Origin: an archaeon
Lineage (GTDB): Archaea > Nanobdellota > Nanobdellia > Pacearchaeales > GW2011-AR1
Length of the DNA stretch: 12,323 nt
Direction of reading: 5' to 3'
Assembly: GCA_027348755.1 (NCBI GenBank)
Contig: DAIEOU010000003.1
Span: forward strand, 1-12,323
Shown here: one piece after another, positions 1 to 5,766 of the stretch
Layout: each line of letters begins with the position of its first letter
How positions within the stretch are numbered: position 1 is the first letter of the stretch
Translations under genes and position numbers: made by a program
The notes under the pieces: generated by a model
Seen by the model: only the letters and a program-made list of their open reading frames with translations
What the model was told of the DNA's origin: nothing
The model's database searches: none

Positions 1-318
1 AGCACCCAATAGTTTATTCTTTCGCATTTTATCCAGAATAAAAAAGGTATTTCCTCCACAAATATAGACTGCATCATAGTCAAAAATATCATACTTATAC
101 GTCCCTTTAGCTATATTAAGATATGAAATGTTTGGCAAAAGTATTCCATTTTCAGATATTTCTTTGCCAACATTATCAACAAAGGTCATGTGTTCTGGCT
201 TTTGAGCGGTATGAATTACCAGCACTCTGCTCTTTTTGACATCTTTTTGAAGAAGTCCCACAAAAGCGCGTCCAAGTTTTTTATTGCTCAGCCCATTAGA
301 TGTTAACAACAGTTTCAT
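1..318 (-). CDS. Peptidase S51-like (PepE/cyanophycinase fold) protein, 3'-partial
   Basis: The first 106 codons are visible, from an ATG at 316-318; the rest runs off the left edge. The N-terminus begins MKLLLTSNGLSNKKLGRAF, followed by a strand (RVLVIHTAQK) and then YICGGNTFFILDKMR at about residues 85-99. The GGNTF turn and its position resemble the class I glutamine-amidotransferase-like fold of S51 peptidases (aspartyl dipeptidase PepE, cyanophycinase). In that family the nucleophilic serine lies further downstream, so it is outside the window and catalytic competence cannot be judged. No Shine-Dalgarno is seen; a TATA-like TTTTTAA element lies 26 nt upstream. Assignment to the family is fairly confident; the substrate is unknown. 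Confidence 0.7.
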   Translation of the reverse strand, partial: MKLLLTSNGLSNKKLGRAFVGLLQKDVKKSRVLVIHTAQKPEHMTFVDNVGKEISENGILLPNISYLNIAKGTYKYDIFDYDAVYICGGNTFFILDKMRKNKLLGA

Positions 319-340
319 ACAATAAGTAAACTCGATTCAG

Positions 341-347
341 TTAAAAA
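341..347 (-). promoter_or_regulatory. TATA-like box of the S51-like gene
   Basis: Minus-strand TTTTTAA centred about 26 nt from the ATG at 318. This matches the TATA-to-start spacing of the other genes here and suggests a leaderless mRNA. The element is weaker than the TTTATATA boxes elsewhere. Confidence 0.4.
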
Positions 348-400
348 TACTCTCTTTAATCAATTTCTTGCTTAGACAAATGTATATAGTCTCTCAGTAT

Positions 401-425
401 AAAATAAAAAAGGGCCTTTCGGCCC
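401..425 (-). terminator. Intrinsic-type hairpin terminator with T-run
   Basis: Read on the minus strand: a GGGCC/GGCCC stem closed by a GAAA tetraloop (412-425), then TTTTTTATTTT (401-411). It starts about 8 nt after the stop codon of the 153 aa gene. This is the bacterial intrinsic-terminator layout; archaeal terminators often need only the T-run, so the stable stem is notable. It would separate the unit at 434-1383 from the downstream S51-like gene. Confidence 0.8.
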
Positions 426-433
426 GTAATAAA

Positions 434-895
434 TTAGTTTGTTTTCTTATCTTTTAGAAGTTGGGTTGCTATGTTTTCCAGGGTTTCCCTTCCGCCGCAT
501 TCACACCATATTACTTTTGCATCTTGGTTTCCTACCCTTCTTATCAAATCCCTTTTATACTGTTGGTTGCAGCCGCACATAACATAGTTTATTTTTTCAC
601 TTGTTAAGTCTGCGCTTTGCCTTATAGCTTCCTCTCCACCATTGTTTCCTACGTAAAGGTAAACTTCGTCCATTTTACTCAGATCAATTGAACGAACTAC
701 TGATGCAGCAGTGTATTTTCTGGCACTTGTTTGCTCTTCTAATGTTCCTTCAGAACTCCAGGTCCATTTTGCAAGGTGCCCATTCTGAGCAAAGTACACT
801 TCCAGATTATCTCCTTTAACAACTCCGTTAGGAAATTGGCCTTCTCCAACTCTATTGTATGTAACTATTGCAACTCTTCTTGTTTTTTGTTCCAC
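434..895 (-). CDS. Uncharacterised 153 aa protein with paired CxC motifs
   Basis: I do not recognise this protein. It starts with GTG at 893-895, chosen because a near-perfect Shine-Dalgarno (GGAGGTGA, 902-909) lies about 6 nt upstream. The N-terminal half (residues 7-60) is polar, with two tryptophans (WTW, 44-46). The C-terminal half reads as alternating strand and helix: DEVYLYVG (76-83), a helix, INYVMCGC (102-109), a helix, AKVIWCECGG (126-135), then a final helix. Cysteines 107, 109, 131 and 133 form two CxC pairs at the ends of adjacent predicted strands, so they could bind a metal or form disulfides. No signal peptide or membrane segment is visible. It is the last gene of the minus-strand unit and is followed directly by the terminator. 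It may act with the two small proteins encoded upstream. Confidence 0.72.
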   Translation of the reverse strand: MEQKTRRVAIVTYNRVGEGQFPNGVVKGDNLEVYFAQNGHLAKWTWSSEGTLEEQTSARKYTAASVVRSIDLSKMDEVYLYVGNNGGEEAIRQSADLTSEKINYVMCGCNQQYKRDLIRRVGNQDAKVIWCECGGRETLENIATQLLKDKKTN

Positions 896-984
896 TTAGT
901 CTCACCTCCTTTCATCTTTTGAATTTTTCTGGGAGGACCTTCTTTTCTAATATTTGTCTCTATGTTTTTTCCATGCCTTTTCAT
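865..984 (-). CDS. Possible 39 aa basic micro-ORF, uncertain
   Basis: An ATG at 982-984, three bases after the stop of the 49 aa gene, opens 39 codons starting MKRHGKNIETNIRKEGPP. It contains the Shine-Dalgarno of the 153 aa gene and ends inside that gene in another frame. The product is strongly basic and lacks a recognisable domain, and the ATG has no Shine-Dalgarno of its own. It could be a translational coupling device or simply the leader of the next gene. Without it, 896-987 is non-coding. Confidence 0.2.
   Translation of the reverse strand: MKRHGKNIETNIRKEGPPRKIQKMKGGETKWNKKQEELQ
902..909 (-). promoter_or_regulatory. Strong Shine-Dalgarno of the 153 aa gene
   Basis: GGAGGTGA on the minus strand, within AAAGGAGGTGA, close to full anti-SD complementarity. 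It fixes the GTG at 893-895 as the start. It lies inside a possible 39-codon ORF (865-984). Confidence 0.8.
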
Positions 985-987
985 TTC

Positions 988-1137
988 TTAGTTCAGCTGA
1001 GATTCTAGCTGTTTTATCGCCTTAGCGTATTCAGCTATTGTTTCAGGGCTTATAGTGCGTAGTCCGCAGATGGCCTTCAGTTTTGCATATCTCTGTCTGA
1101 TTTCAGCTATTTTCTCTTTTATCTCGTAGTTTTCCAT
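988..1137 (-). CDS. Small 49 aa helical protein
   Basis: ATG at 1135-1137, TAA at 988-990; the product starts MENYEIKEKIAEIRQRYAKL and ends IKQLESQLN. Heptad-like hydrophobic spacing suggests two helices or a short coiled coil, with a turn near LRTISPET. It begins three bases after the stop of the 80 aa gene, with no clear Shine-Dalgarno of its own, so translation is probably coupled. Such a tight small-gene pair resembles toxin-antitoxin layouts, but I see no antitoxin DNA-binding motif, so that is only a layout argument. The frame is uninterrupted and no competing ORF exists on either strand here. Confidence 0.55.
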   Translation of the reverse strand: MENYEIKEKIAEIRQRYAKLKAICGLRTISPETIAEYAKAIKQLESQLN

Positions 1138-1140
1138 CTT

Positions 1141-1383
1141 TTACCAGGATCCGCAGCGTAGGCTCTCATAGATTTCCTGCCTTCCTCTGCCTGTCGCTTC
1201 TGCCATCCAAGGTGTCACCATTCTGTATGCGTGCGTAGAGGTTGCTATTGGGCAAGGTCTCATTCCAGGTCTCTCTAGCTGGTAAGGATGTTTTTTCCCA
1301 GTTCTATATCCTATTCCAGCTTCTAGCGCTACTCTTAAGATGTCTCCTAGTCTGATGCCGTCTAAGGTTTTGTGTCCTCCCAT
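1141..1383 (-). CDS. Uncharacterised 80 aa protein, faintly HicA-like
   Basis: ATG at 1381-1383 with a GGAGG about 11 nt upstream (1394-1398). The product has an N-terminal helix (LGDILRVALEAG), then basic GYRTGKKHPYQLERPG, a stretch with RPCPIATSTHAYRMVTPW and a C-terminal helix ending ESLRCGSW. The order of helix, basic G-K-K-H turn and strand recalls small dsRBD-fold toxins such as HicA (which have a G-S-H turn), but the match is weak and I would not name it on this evidence. It is the promoter-proximal gene of the minus-strand unit, whose TATA-like box (1422-1430) implies an mRNA starting near 1400 with a short SD-bearing leader. It is divergent from the ATPase operon. Confidence 0.6.
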   Translation of the reverse strand: MGGHKTLDGIRLGDILRVALEAGIGYRTGKKHPYQLERPGMRPCPIATSTHAYRMVTPWMAEATGRGRQEIYESLRCGSW

Positions 1384-1421
1384 GCTTTTTGGTCCTCCAT
1401 TGTAATATCTCTGCGAAAAAA

Positions 1422-1430
1422 GGCTATATC
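1422..1430 (-). promoter_or_regulatory. TATA-like box of the minus-strand small-gene unit
   Basis: Minus-strand GATATAGCC. Placing a start site 26 nt downstream gives about 1400, leaving a 17-nt leader (ATGGAGGACC...) that carries the Shine-Dalgarno of the 80 aa gene. Confidence 0.45.
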
Positions 1431-1449
1431 AATATCTGTTGAAGATATT
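1431..1449. promoter_or_regulatory. Perfect 7-5-7 inverted repeat between divergent promoters
   Basis: AATATCT, a 5-nt spacer (GTTGA), then AGATATT. It lies between the minus-strand TATA box (1422-1430) and the plus-strand one (1465-1470), where a single dimeric regulator could control both units. The arms are AT-rich, so chance is possible. Confidence 0.4.
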
Positions 1450-1464
1450 TCTACAACATCAATC

Positions 1465-1470
1465 TATAAG
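1465..1470 (+). promoter_or_regulatory. TATA-like box of the ATPase operon
   Basis: TATAAG centred about 28 nt before the ATG at 1495, consistent with a leaderless first gene. No Shine-Dalgarno precedes that ATG. Confidence 0.5.
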
Positions 1471-1494
1471 CAGGTGTTTCTGAATATTTGTAAC

Positions 1495-2019
1495 ATGACA
1501 AAGAAATACATACTGACCGGAGGCCCCGGAAGCGGGAAGAGTAGCACTCTACTTGAACTAGAGCAAAGAGGCGAGTATATAATAAGAGAAGCAGCAGAAG
1601 ATGTGATAAAACTAGAAAGGAAAAAGGGAATAGAAAGACCTTGGGAAATGCCAGACTTCCAGAGAAAAGTTCTCAACTTACAAATTCAGAGAGAATCCAC
1701 AATACCTCAAAGCATAGAAAGAATATTCATAGACAGAGGAATACCTGATGGACTTGCTTACACTAAACCTGAGACTCCTCTCTACAGGGAAATAAAAAGA
1801 GCCAGCCCAATATACGAAGGAGTCTTCATCATTCAGAACATAGGGAAAGTAGAGAACAATGGAATAAGGCATGAAAACAAGGATGACGCCATAGAGTTAG
1901 AATACAAGCTGAAAGAAGTCTATCTTGCACAAGGGTACAAAATACCTACAATACCTCCAATGCCAGTATCAGAGAGAGCAGACTTGATACTAAACATAAT
2001 AGACCACGGCCGGAGGTAG
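1495..2019 (+). CDS. NadR/AAA_28-like P-loop ATPase or kinase, 174 aa
   Basis: The N-terminus is immediately a P-loop: MTKKYILTGGPGSGKSST, with Walker A at residues 9-16. A Walker-B-like strand IFIDRG follows at 77-82, then an R/K-rich region and a C-terminal PVSERADLILNII (157-169). This order matches the AAA_28 group (NadR C-terminal kinase, Ttd14-like), which phosphorylates small molecules or acts as a nucleotide switch; the substrate here is unknown. The reading frame stays open upstream to 1372, but the ATG at 1495 is preferred. It sits a few residues before the P-loop strand, as in the family, and has a TATA box 28 nt upstream; the extra upstream residues look like translated promoter. 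The stop codon overlaps the Shine-Dalgarno of the next gene, so it heads a three-gene operon. Confidence 0.85.
   Translation: MTKKYILTGGPGSGKSSTLLELEQRGEYIIREAAEDVIKLERKKGIERPWEMPDFQRKVLNLQIQRESTIPQSIERIFIDRGIPDGLAYTKPETPLYREIKRASPIYEGVFIIQNIGKVENNGIRHENKDDAIELEYKLKEVYLAQGYKIPTIPPMPVSERADLILNIIDHGRR
2012..2017 (+). promoter_or_regulatory. Shine-Dalgarno overlapping the ATPase stop
   Basis: GGAGGT, whose last base is the first base of the ATPase TAG stop (2017-2019). It is 4 nt from the ATG at 2022, with an alternative in-frame ATG at 2034. The overlap implies coupled translation. Confidence 0.65.
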
Positions 2020-2021
2020 GG

Positions 2022-3290
2022 ATGGGAGTTAAGATGAGCGAAAGAACAAATTTAAGCAAGATAAAGAGTGACCTTGAGTGTCTAGAAGGTAGAGAAATAG
2101 GAACTTATCTTTATACTGCGCTGAAACGAAGTATGTCTCCAGAAGCAAGACAGTATATTGACCAAGTAGCAAGAGAGTATTATACTAATAATTTAGATGA
2201 TTTTGACTGCTTGATTTATGACAAGATACGGAATGTTTGTTCAGTTGAGACAAAAAGCGCGATAGCGTACGCATGCTTTGCAGCGTCCAAATTCGAGAAG
2301 GCATCTATCTTTGAGTCAGAGGATTTATCTGGAGAGATACTAAGTGAGCTTGATAAAAGGCATCTTGATAATGCGAAGCAGTCCATGTCAGAGTTTGCAG
2401 GTTTCAATTATCGAGAGAGAATGATTTCCCAACTAGCTAGGTTCAGAGGATATAGCGAAAGCACAGCTAAGCGAGATATTGCGAGATCGTTTGAGGAAGA
2501 AAATAGACTGGAAAGGGCATATAAGTCATATGAATCTACCAAAGACAAAATTAGAGTATTACTTAAGATGGGAAGAAAAGCAGACGCTGCTGAGACACTC
2601 AGACTTTCTGGAGATTATTCGAAGGCAGCAGAACTTTTTGCTGAGACTGGAAATTATGAGATGTCTGCGTTTTCGCTTATACAGCTAGGGAGAATAGATG
2701 AGGCAATTTCATTGGCAAGAGAGCATCAATCAAATAACGCATTAGTGGAAGCTTGGAGAAAGAAGAATCGAATAGTTGCCTATTCTTTGAAAGACAGACC
2801 CAATAGGAAAAAGGCAAAGAGTCTTGATGAGCTTTTTGCGACAAGCGAAAGTGGATTCCTCAAGCGAGTGATTAGAAGGAACATAAGTCCTCAGATAAGC
2901 AATGCTGCCAGAGAGAGGCTAGAGAGAATATATTCTAGGGAAATTAGTATGATCCACTATGGTGCGAAGGACGAAGGAGGCGGATGGACTTACAGTGAAA
3001 GTGAATCAAGAGAGCTGAATGAGTTGCACATATCCATCGAGAATTTATGGAAAGGCACGGACAGATATGATAAGCTTGCAGAGCACACGAATAATCAAGA
3101 TGAGAAAATTGAGTTATATCTAAAGGCAGGCCATACGGAATCTGCAATGCAGATACTTAGGGATAAAGTGAACAATCTAATAGAAAATGGAGATTTCACT
3201 CAAGTCAAGAAAGTCAAGTCGAGGATGAGAGATATTGAGCACGACGCAATGAAGCAGCCCGAAAGGGACACAAGCGGAGGGAGAGAATGA
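2022..3290 (+). CDS. Uncharacterised 422 aa TPR-like helical-repeat protein
   Basis: Unrecognised, almost wholly helical and soluble. Residues about 160-235 contain repeated helix pairs with TPR-like spacing, such as RADAAETLRLSGDYSKAAELF-type units (MGRKADAAETLR, SGDYSKAAELFAETG, LGRIDEAISLAR). A further unit lies near 365-385 (KIELYLKAGHTESAMQILRD). Such repeats usually mediate protein-protein contacts, so a scaffold or partner role for the neighbouring ATPase is plausible but inferred. The N-terminal 150 residues are helical without a recognised motif. The C-terminus is charged (PERDTSGGRE). The start at 2022 is supported by the adjacent Shine-Dalgarno; 2034 is an alternative. Its last bases overlap the start of the next gene as ATGA, so the two are translationally coupled. 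Confidence 0.8.
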   Translation: MGVKMSERTNLSKIKSDLECLEGREIGTYLYTALKRSMSPEARQYIDQVAREYYTNNLDDFDCLIYDKIRNVCSVETKSAIAYACFAASKFEKASIFESEDLSGEILSELDKRHLDNAKQSMSEFAGFNYRERMISQLARFRGYSESTAKRDIARSFEEENRLERAYKSYESTKDKIRVLLKMGRKADAAETLRLSGDYSKAAELFAETGNYEMSAFSLIQLGRIDEAISLAREHQSNNALVEAWRKKNRIVAYSLKDRPNRKKAKSLDELFATSESGFLKRVIRRNISPQISNAARERLERIYSREISMIHYGAKDEGGGWTYSESESRELNELHISIENLWKGTDRYDKLAEHTNNQDEKIELYLKAGHTESAMQILRDKVNNLIENGDFTQVKKVKSRMRDIEHDAMKQPERDTSGGRE

Positions 3291-3895
3291 GAGACATATC
3301 TTTAAGCAGGCAAGAGATAGAAGACCTTTGGTATAGCAAAGAAGAACAAGCAAAGATAGAGTCAATAACAGGCCTAAAAGATTTACTTTGGGCTTTCATA
3401 GGGAGAAGTAAATTTTTCAGATCTGATGGTGAAACTTATTTCAGATCAGGTTATAGCCCTAAAGTTTTCACTGGTGAATTAAGAAATGGCACGGCATATT
3501 CTGAGAGAGCGAACTTTATTGCCTTTAGAGAAGATTCAGCTTCTTTCGTCATTCCAGAAAGATATTCTTCGGTAGTAGGATTCACAATAGGGGTAATAAA
3601 TAAGGGAACTTGGGGCGCAACTTGTAGAAAAGACTTCTACTATCGAGAAAATAACTTGTATATCCTAGACCCATACTTTAGGATTCATGGAATAAAAGAA
3701 TTTAATATAAAAGGTTCAGTGGCACATGTAGATTTATACACTAATTCGCCTTGCAGTATAACTCGTGTAGAAGTCGACCTAAATAACCAAAGAGAGCAAA
3801 CAAGAGGACTTGAAAAGATTGAAGCGATAAAGGAAAGAATAAAATCGGACTTGCAGGCAGAAAATATCCGAAAGTTAAGGGAATATATGCTTTAG
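3287..3895 (+). CDS. Uncharacterised 202 aa protein
   Basis: I do not recognise it. ATG overlaps the preceding stop (ATGA at 3287-3290), with GGAGG at 3276-3280 six bases upstream. Residues 1-40 look helical. The middle (about 55-170) is rich in strands and aromatics (GYSPKVFTGEL, VVGFTIGVINKGTWG, NLYILDPYFRIHG, VAHVDLYTNS). The C-terminal 30 residues are a charged helix (IEAIKERIKSDLQAENIRK). No signal peptide, membrane segment or clear catalytic motif is visible. As third gene of a tightly coupled operon with the P-loop ATPase and the helical-repeat protein, it probably works in the same complex or pathway. It could be an effector, sensor or structural subunit; the sequence does not say which. 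Confidence 0.78.
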   Translation: MRDISLSRQEIEDLWYSKEEQAKIESITGLKDLLWAFIGRSKFFRSDGETYFRSGYSPKVFTGELRNGTAYSERANFIAFREDSASFVIPERYSSVVGFTIGVINKGTWGATCRKDFYYRENNLYILDPYFRIHGIKEFNIKGSVAHVDLYTNSPCSITRVEVDLNNQREQTRGLEKIEAIKERIKSDLQAENIRKLREYML

Positions 3896-3902
3896 GGCTG
3901 TA

Positions 3903-3923
3903 CTGTAGAATAAAAATCTACAG
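3903..3923. promoter_or_regulatory. 7-7-7 inverted repeat upstream of the TrmB-like gene
   Basis: CTGTAGA, a 7-nt AT spacer, TCTACAG. It begins 7 nt after the stop of the 202 aa gene and ends 10 nt before the next TATA box. It could be an operator for the TrmB-like regulator (often autoregulatory) or an mRNA 3'-end hairpin. The lack of a following T-run argues against an intrinsic terminator. Confidence 0.45.
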
Positions 3924-3933
3924 CAAAATAAGG

Positions 3934-3941
3934 CTTAAATA
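3934..3941 (+). promoter_or_regulatory. TATA box of the TrmB-like gene
   Basis: CTTAAATA centred about 29 nt before the ATG at 3967; no Shine-Dalgarno precedes the ATG, so a leaderless transcript is likely. Confidence 0.6.
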
Positions 3942-3966
3942 GCAATGCGCATTACTAAAGTAGCAA

Positions 3967-4698
3967 ATGGCAAGTGTAGAAAAAACTCTTGAGAAAATAG
4001 GACTTGTACCTAATGAGATTAAGGTGTATTTAACCCTCAACACTAACGGCTCTCTAAAGGCTGGAAAGATTGCAAAGCTTGCTAAAATGGATAGATCAAG
4101 CGCATATAATGCAATACAGATGCTTCTTGAGAAAGGTCTTCTCAGTTATGTTCTTGTTGGAAAAGTGAAATGGTTCCGTGCAACAACCCCTAGAAGATTA
4201 GTCGAATATCTGAAAGAGCAGGAAGAGGACTTAAATGCTATACTACCAGAGCTCGAGGAAAAGCACAGAAATACTAATAGGAAAAGATTTGAAGGTAATG
4301 TTAGATTATTCAAGGGGCTGAAAGGTGTTCGCTCTGTATTCCTTGACATGATTAGAACCGGAAAAGATAACTATGTTTTTGGTTCTGAAGGACAATTTTC
4401 TGAAAGAATGCCTGATTTTGCACATAGATTTGACTTATTAAAAAAGGAAAAAGGAATAAAGACGCATTTGATAATACGTAAAGGAAGAAATGAGATATTT
4501 ACAAGCAGCAAGTTCTCAGATCATAGGTATCTTCCAAATCTTGCAGAGAGTCCTGCAGTGACAAACATTTATGGGGATAAAATTGCAATAGTAATATGGA
4601 GCGAAGAACCAGAAGCAATATTGATAGAAAATGCGGCAGCAGCTAAGGCCTATAAGAGCTATTTTGATGTGATGTGGGATAAGACAAAACATTCTTAA
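3967..4698 (+). CDS. TrmB-family transcriptional regulator
   Basis: A 243 aa protein with an N-terminal winged helix-turn-helix typical of TrmB. It has the motif EKIGLVPNEIKVYLTL (9-24), a helix-turn-helix core KAGKIAKLAKMDRSSAYNAI (31-50), and LLEKGLLSYV (53-62) leading into the wing (KVKWFRATTP). A helical linker or coiled coil spans about 78-106. The C-terminal part (111-238) is a mixed alpha/beta domain resembling the PLD-like effector region of short TrmB proteins. The larger sugar-binding domain of the founding maltose/trehalose regulator is absent, so the ligand is unknown. It acts as a cytoplasmic DNA-binding regulator. It appears to be transcribed alone from its own TATA box. The inverted repeat at 3903-3923 is a candidate autoregulatory site. 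Confidence 0.88.
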   Translation: MASVEKTLEKIGLVPNEIKVYLTLNTNGSLKAGKIAKLAKMDRSSAYNAIQMLLEKGLLSYVLVGKVKWFRATTPRRLVEYLKEQEEDLNAILPELEEKHRNTNRKRFEGNVRLFKGLKGVRSVFLDMIRTGKDNYVFGSEGQFSERMPDFAHRFDLLKKEKGIKTHLIIRKGRNEIFTSSKFSDHRYLPNLAESPAVTNIYGDKIAIVIWSEEPEAILIENAAAAKAYKSYFDVMWDKTKHS

Positions 4699-4784
4699 CC
4701 AATTTCTCAGACTTTTTGCTATAATGTTTTCAGATCCTAAATTTAACACTCTTCACATAGTATTTAATTTACTACTATCCAGTT

Positions 4785-4793
4785 GTATATATA
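4785..4793 (+). promoter_or_regulatory. Distal TATA box of the hydrolase gene
   Basis: GTATATATA centred about 26 nt before the ATG at 4815. It fits a leaderless transcript beginning at that first ATG. Confidence 0.5.
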
Positions 4794-4799
4794 GGCAAG

Positions 4800-4807
4800 T
4801 TTATATA
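4800..4807 (+). promoter_or_regulatory. Proximal TATA box of the hydrolase gene
   Basis: TTTATATA centred about 26 nt before a second in-frame ATG at 4830. It would give a leaderless mRNA whose product is five residues shorter. Confidence 0.5.
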
Positions 4808-4814
4808 CCTATTA

Positions 4815-5630
4815 ATGGCACACTTTATAATGAAAACCCACACTGAGTACGGGAATATCAGAATTACTGATGGTACTACAATAGAAACTAAAGATTTATT
4901 CTCTGACTCTTCTAGACAAGGAATGATTTTTCTGCATGGACTAGGCGGTTCTGCTAGGGTGGAAGATGCATTGACAAACAAACTTGCAGAAAATAATCAC
5001 GTTATTACATTTAGTCCAAGAAATAGTGGGGGTTCTAATGGGCATTATACTATAGACAAATATGTTTCTGATGCAAGAGAATTTATACAGCATGCTAAGC
5101 AAAAATTAGGAGATAATATAATTGGAATAGGAATGAGTACAGGAGCATATGTTCTAGCTCAGGTTCTTGGGGAAGAAGAAGAAGCAGTAGACAAGGCGAT
5201 TTTTATATCTCCTCTGATGAGAATGAGCGAGAATATACCCTATGTTTTGGACAAATATTTCAAACATTGCATAAACTCAGGTATAAATCCCTTTCATTTG
5301 AAGAATTTTAGAATAGGTGAACAAAGATTTAATGATGGCGACTCACTTGAATATTTGAAGAGTGTTTACAATGCACCTGCGTGTACAAAACCAATTAAAA
5401 AACCTTCAATTGCTCTTATGCCTAGAGGAAATGAATTTAGACTACCTGTATCTATGCAAGTACTTGAATCAAGAATGAATAACTGGGAAAAACTTGGAAC
5501 AAAAGTTAGCCTATTTCCAAAAACAAACCATTATTTCTCTGGAAAATGGTATAATGGTTTAGGTGAATTTTACAGCGAGCTTGTACAACCTGAACAGTTC
5601 TCAATTATTTCAGATTTCGTTAAGAATTAG
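4815..5630 (+). CDS. Alpha/beta hydrolase family protein
   Basis: A 271 aa serine-hydrolase-like protein. The oxyanion strand-turn MIFLHGLGGSA spans 37-47. The nucleophile elbow is GIGMSTGAYV (104-113), G-x-S-x-G with Ser108 as predicted nucleophile. A late TNHYFSG holds His239 as predicted catalytic histidine; the acid is not obvious (Glu207 in RGNEF is one candidate). There is no signal peptide or membrane segment, so it is probably cytoplasmic. Specificity (esterase, lipase or acyl-transfer) cannot be read from the sequence. It stands alone between the TrmB-like gene and a tRNA gene on the opposite strand. The start is ambiguous: ATG 4815 and in-frame ATG 4830 each have a TATA box at leaderless spacing. 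The N-terminus near 4830 (MKTHTEYGNIRIT) already precedes the first fold strand. Confidence 0.85.
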   Translation: MAHFIMKTHTEYGNIRITDGTTIETKDLFSDSSRQGMIFLHGLGGSARVEDALTNKLAENNHVITFSPRNSGGSNGHYTIDKYVSDAREFIQHAKQKLGDNIIGIGMSTGAYVLAQVLGEEEEAVDKAIFISPLMRMSENIPYVLDKYFKHCINSGINPFHLKNFRIGEQRFNDGDSLEYLKSVYNAPACTKPIKKPSIALMPRGNEFRLPVSMQVLESRMNNWEKLGTKVSLFPKTNHYFSGKWYNGLGEFYSELVQPEQFSIISDFVKN

Positions 5631-5653
5631 ATTTTTAAAATTTCAGATATAAA

Positions 5654-5735
5654 CGCCCAGACCAGGAATCGAACCTGGATATCCGTGAGGAAACGGGTTT
5701 TCGAGACCCGCGCAGTACCATTGTGCCATCTGGGC
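5654..5735 (-). tRNA. tRNA-Ser (anticodon CGA)
   Basis: An 82-nt class II tRNA. The acceptor GCCCAGA (5729-5735) pairs fully with TCTGGGC (5655-5661), followed by discriminator G at 5654; CCA is not encoded. The D arm has a GCA/TGC stem. The anticodon stem CGGGT/ACCCG closes a 7-nt loop CTCGAAA with anticodon CGA, reading UCG serine codons. A long variable arm with a TCC/GGA stem follows, as expected for tRNA-Ser. The T arm is CCAGG, TTCGATT, CCTGG. No intron is apparent. Confidence 0.95.
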
Positions 5736-5756
5736 TTTAAAATACGTGCAGATAAG

Positions 5757-5766
5757 GATATTAAAA
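5757..5766 (-). promoter_or_regulatory. TATA-like box of tRNA-Ser
   Basis: Minus-strand TTTTAATATC centred about 27 nt before the tRNA 5' end at 5735. It directly adjoins the stop codon of the upstream gene (5767). Confidence 0.55.

Noticed and set aside
1398..1400. ATG at 1398-1400 as a leaderless 12-codon upstream ORF
   Set aside because: Its position fits the predicted start site, but the same bases make the Shine-Dalgarno leader of the 80 aa gene, which explains them more simply.
1372..1494. Upstream in-frame extension of the P-loop ATPase to an ATG at 1372
   Set aside because: It would overlap the divergent 80 aa gene and both promoters and put 41 unrelated residues before a P-loop that normally sits at the N-terminus. 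ATG 1495 has the TATA box.
3903..3923. Hairpin as an intrinsic terminator of the ATPase operon
   Set aside because: No T-run follows on either strand, and it sits against the next promoter.
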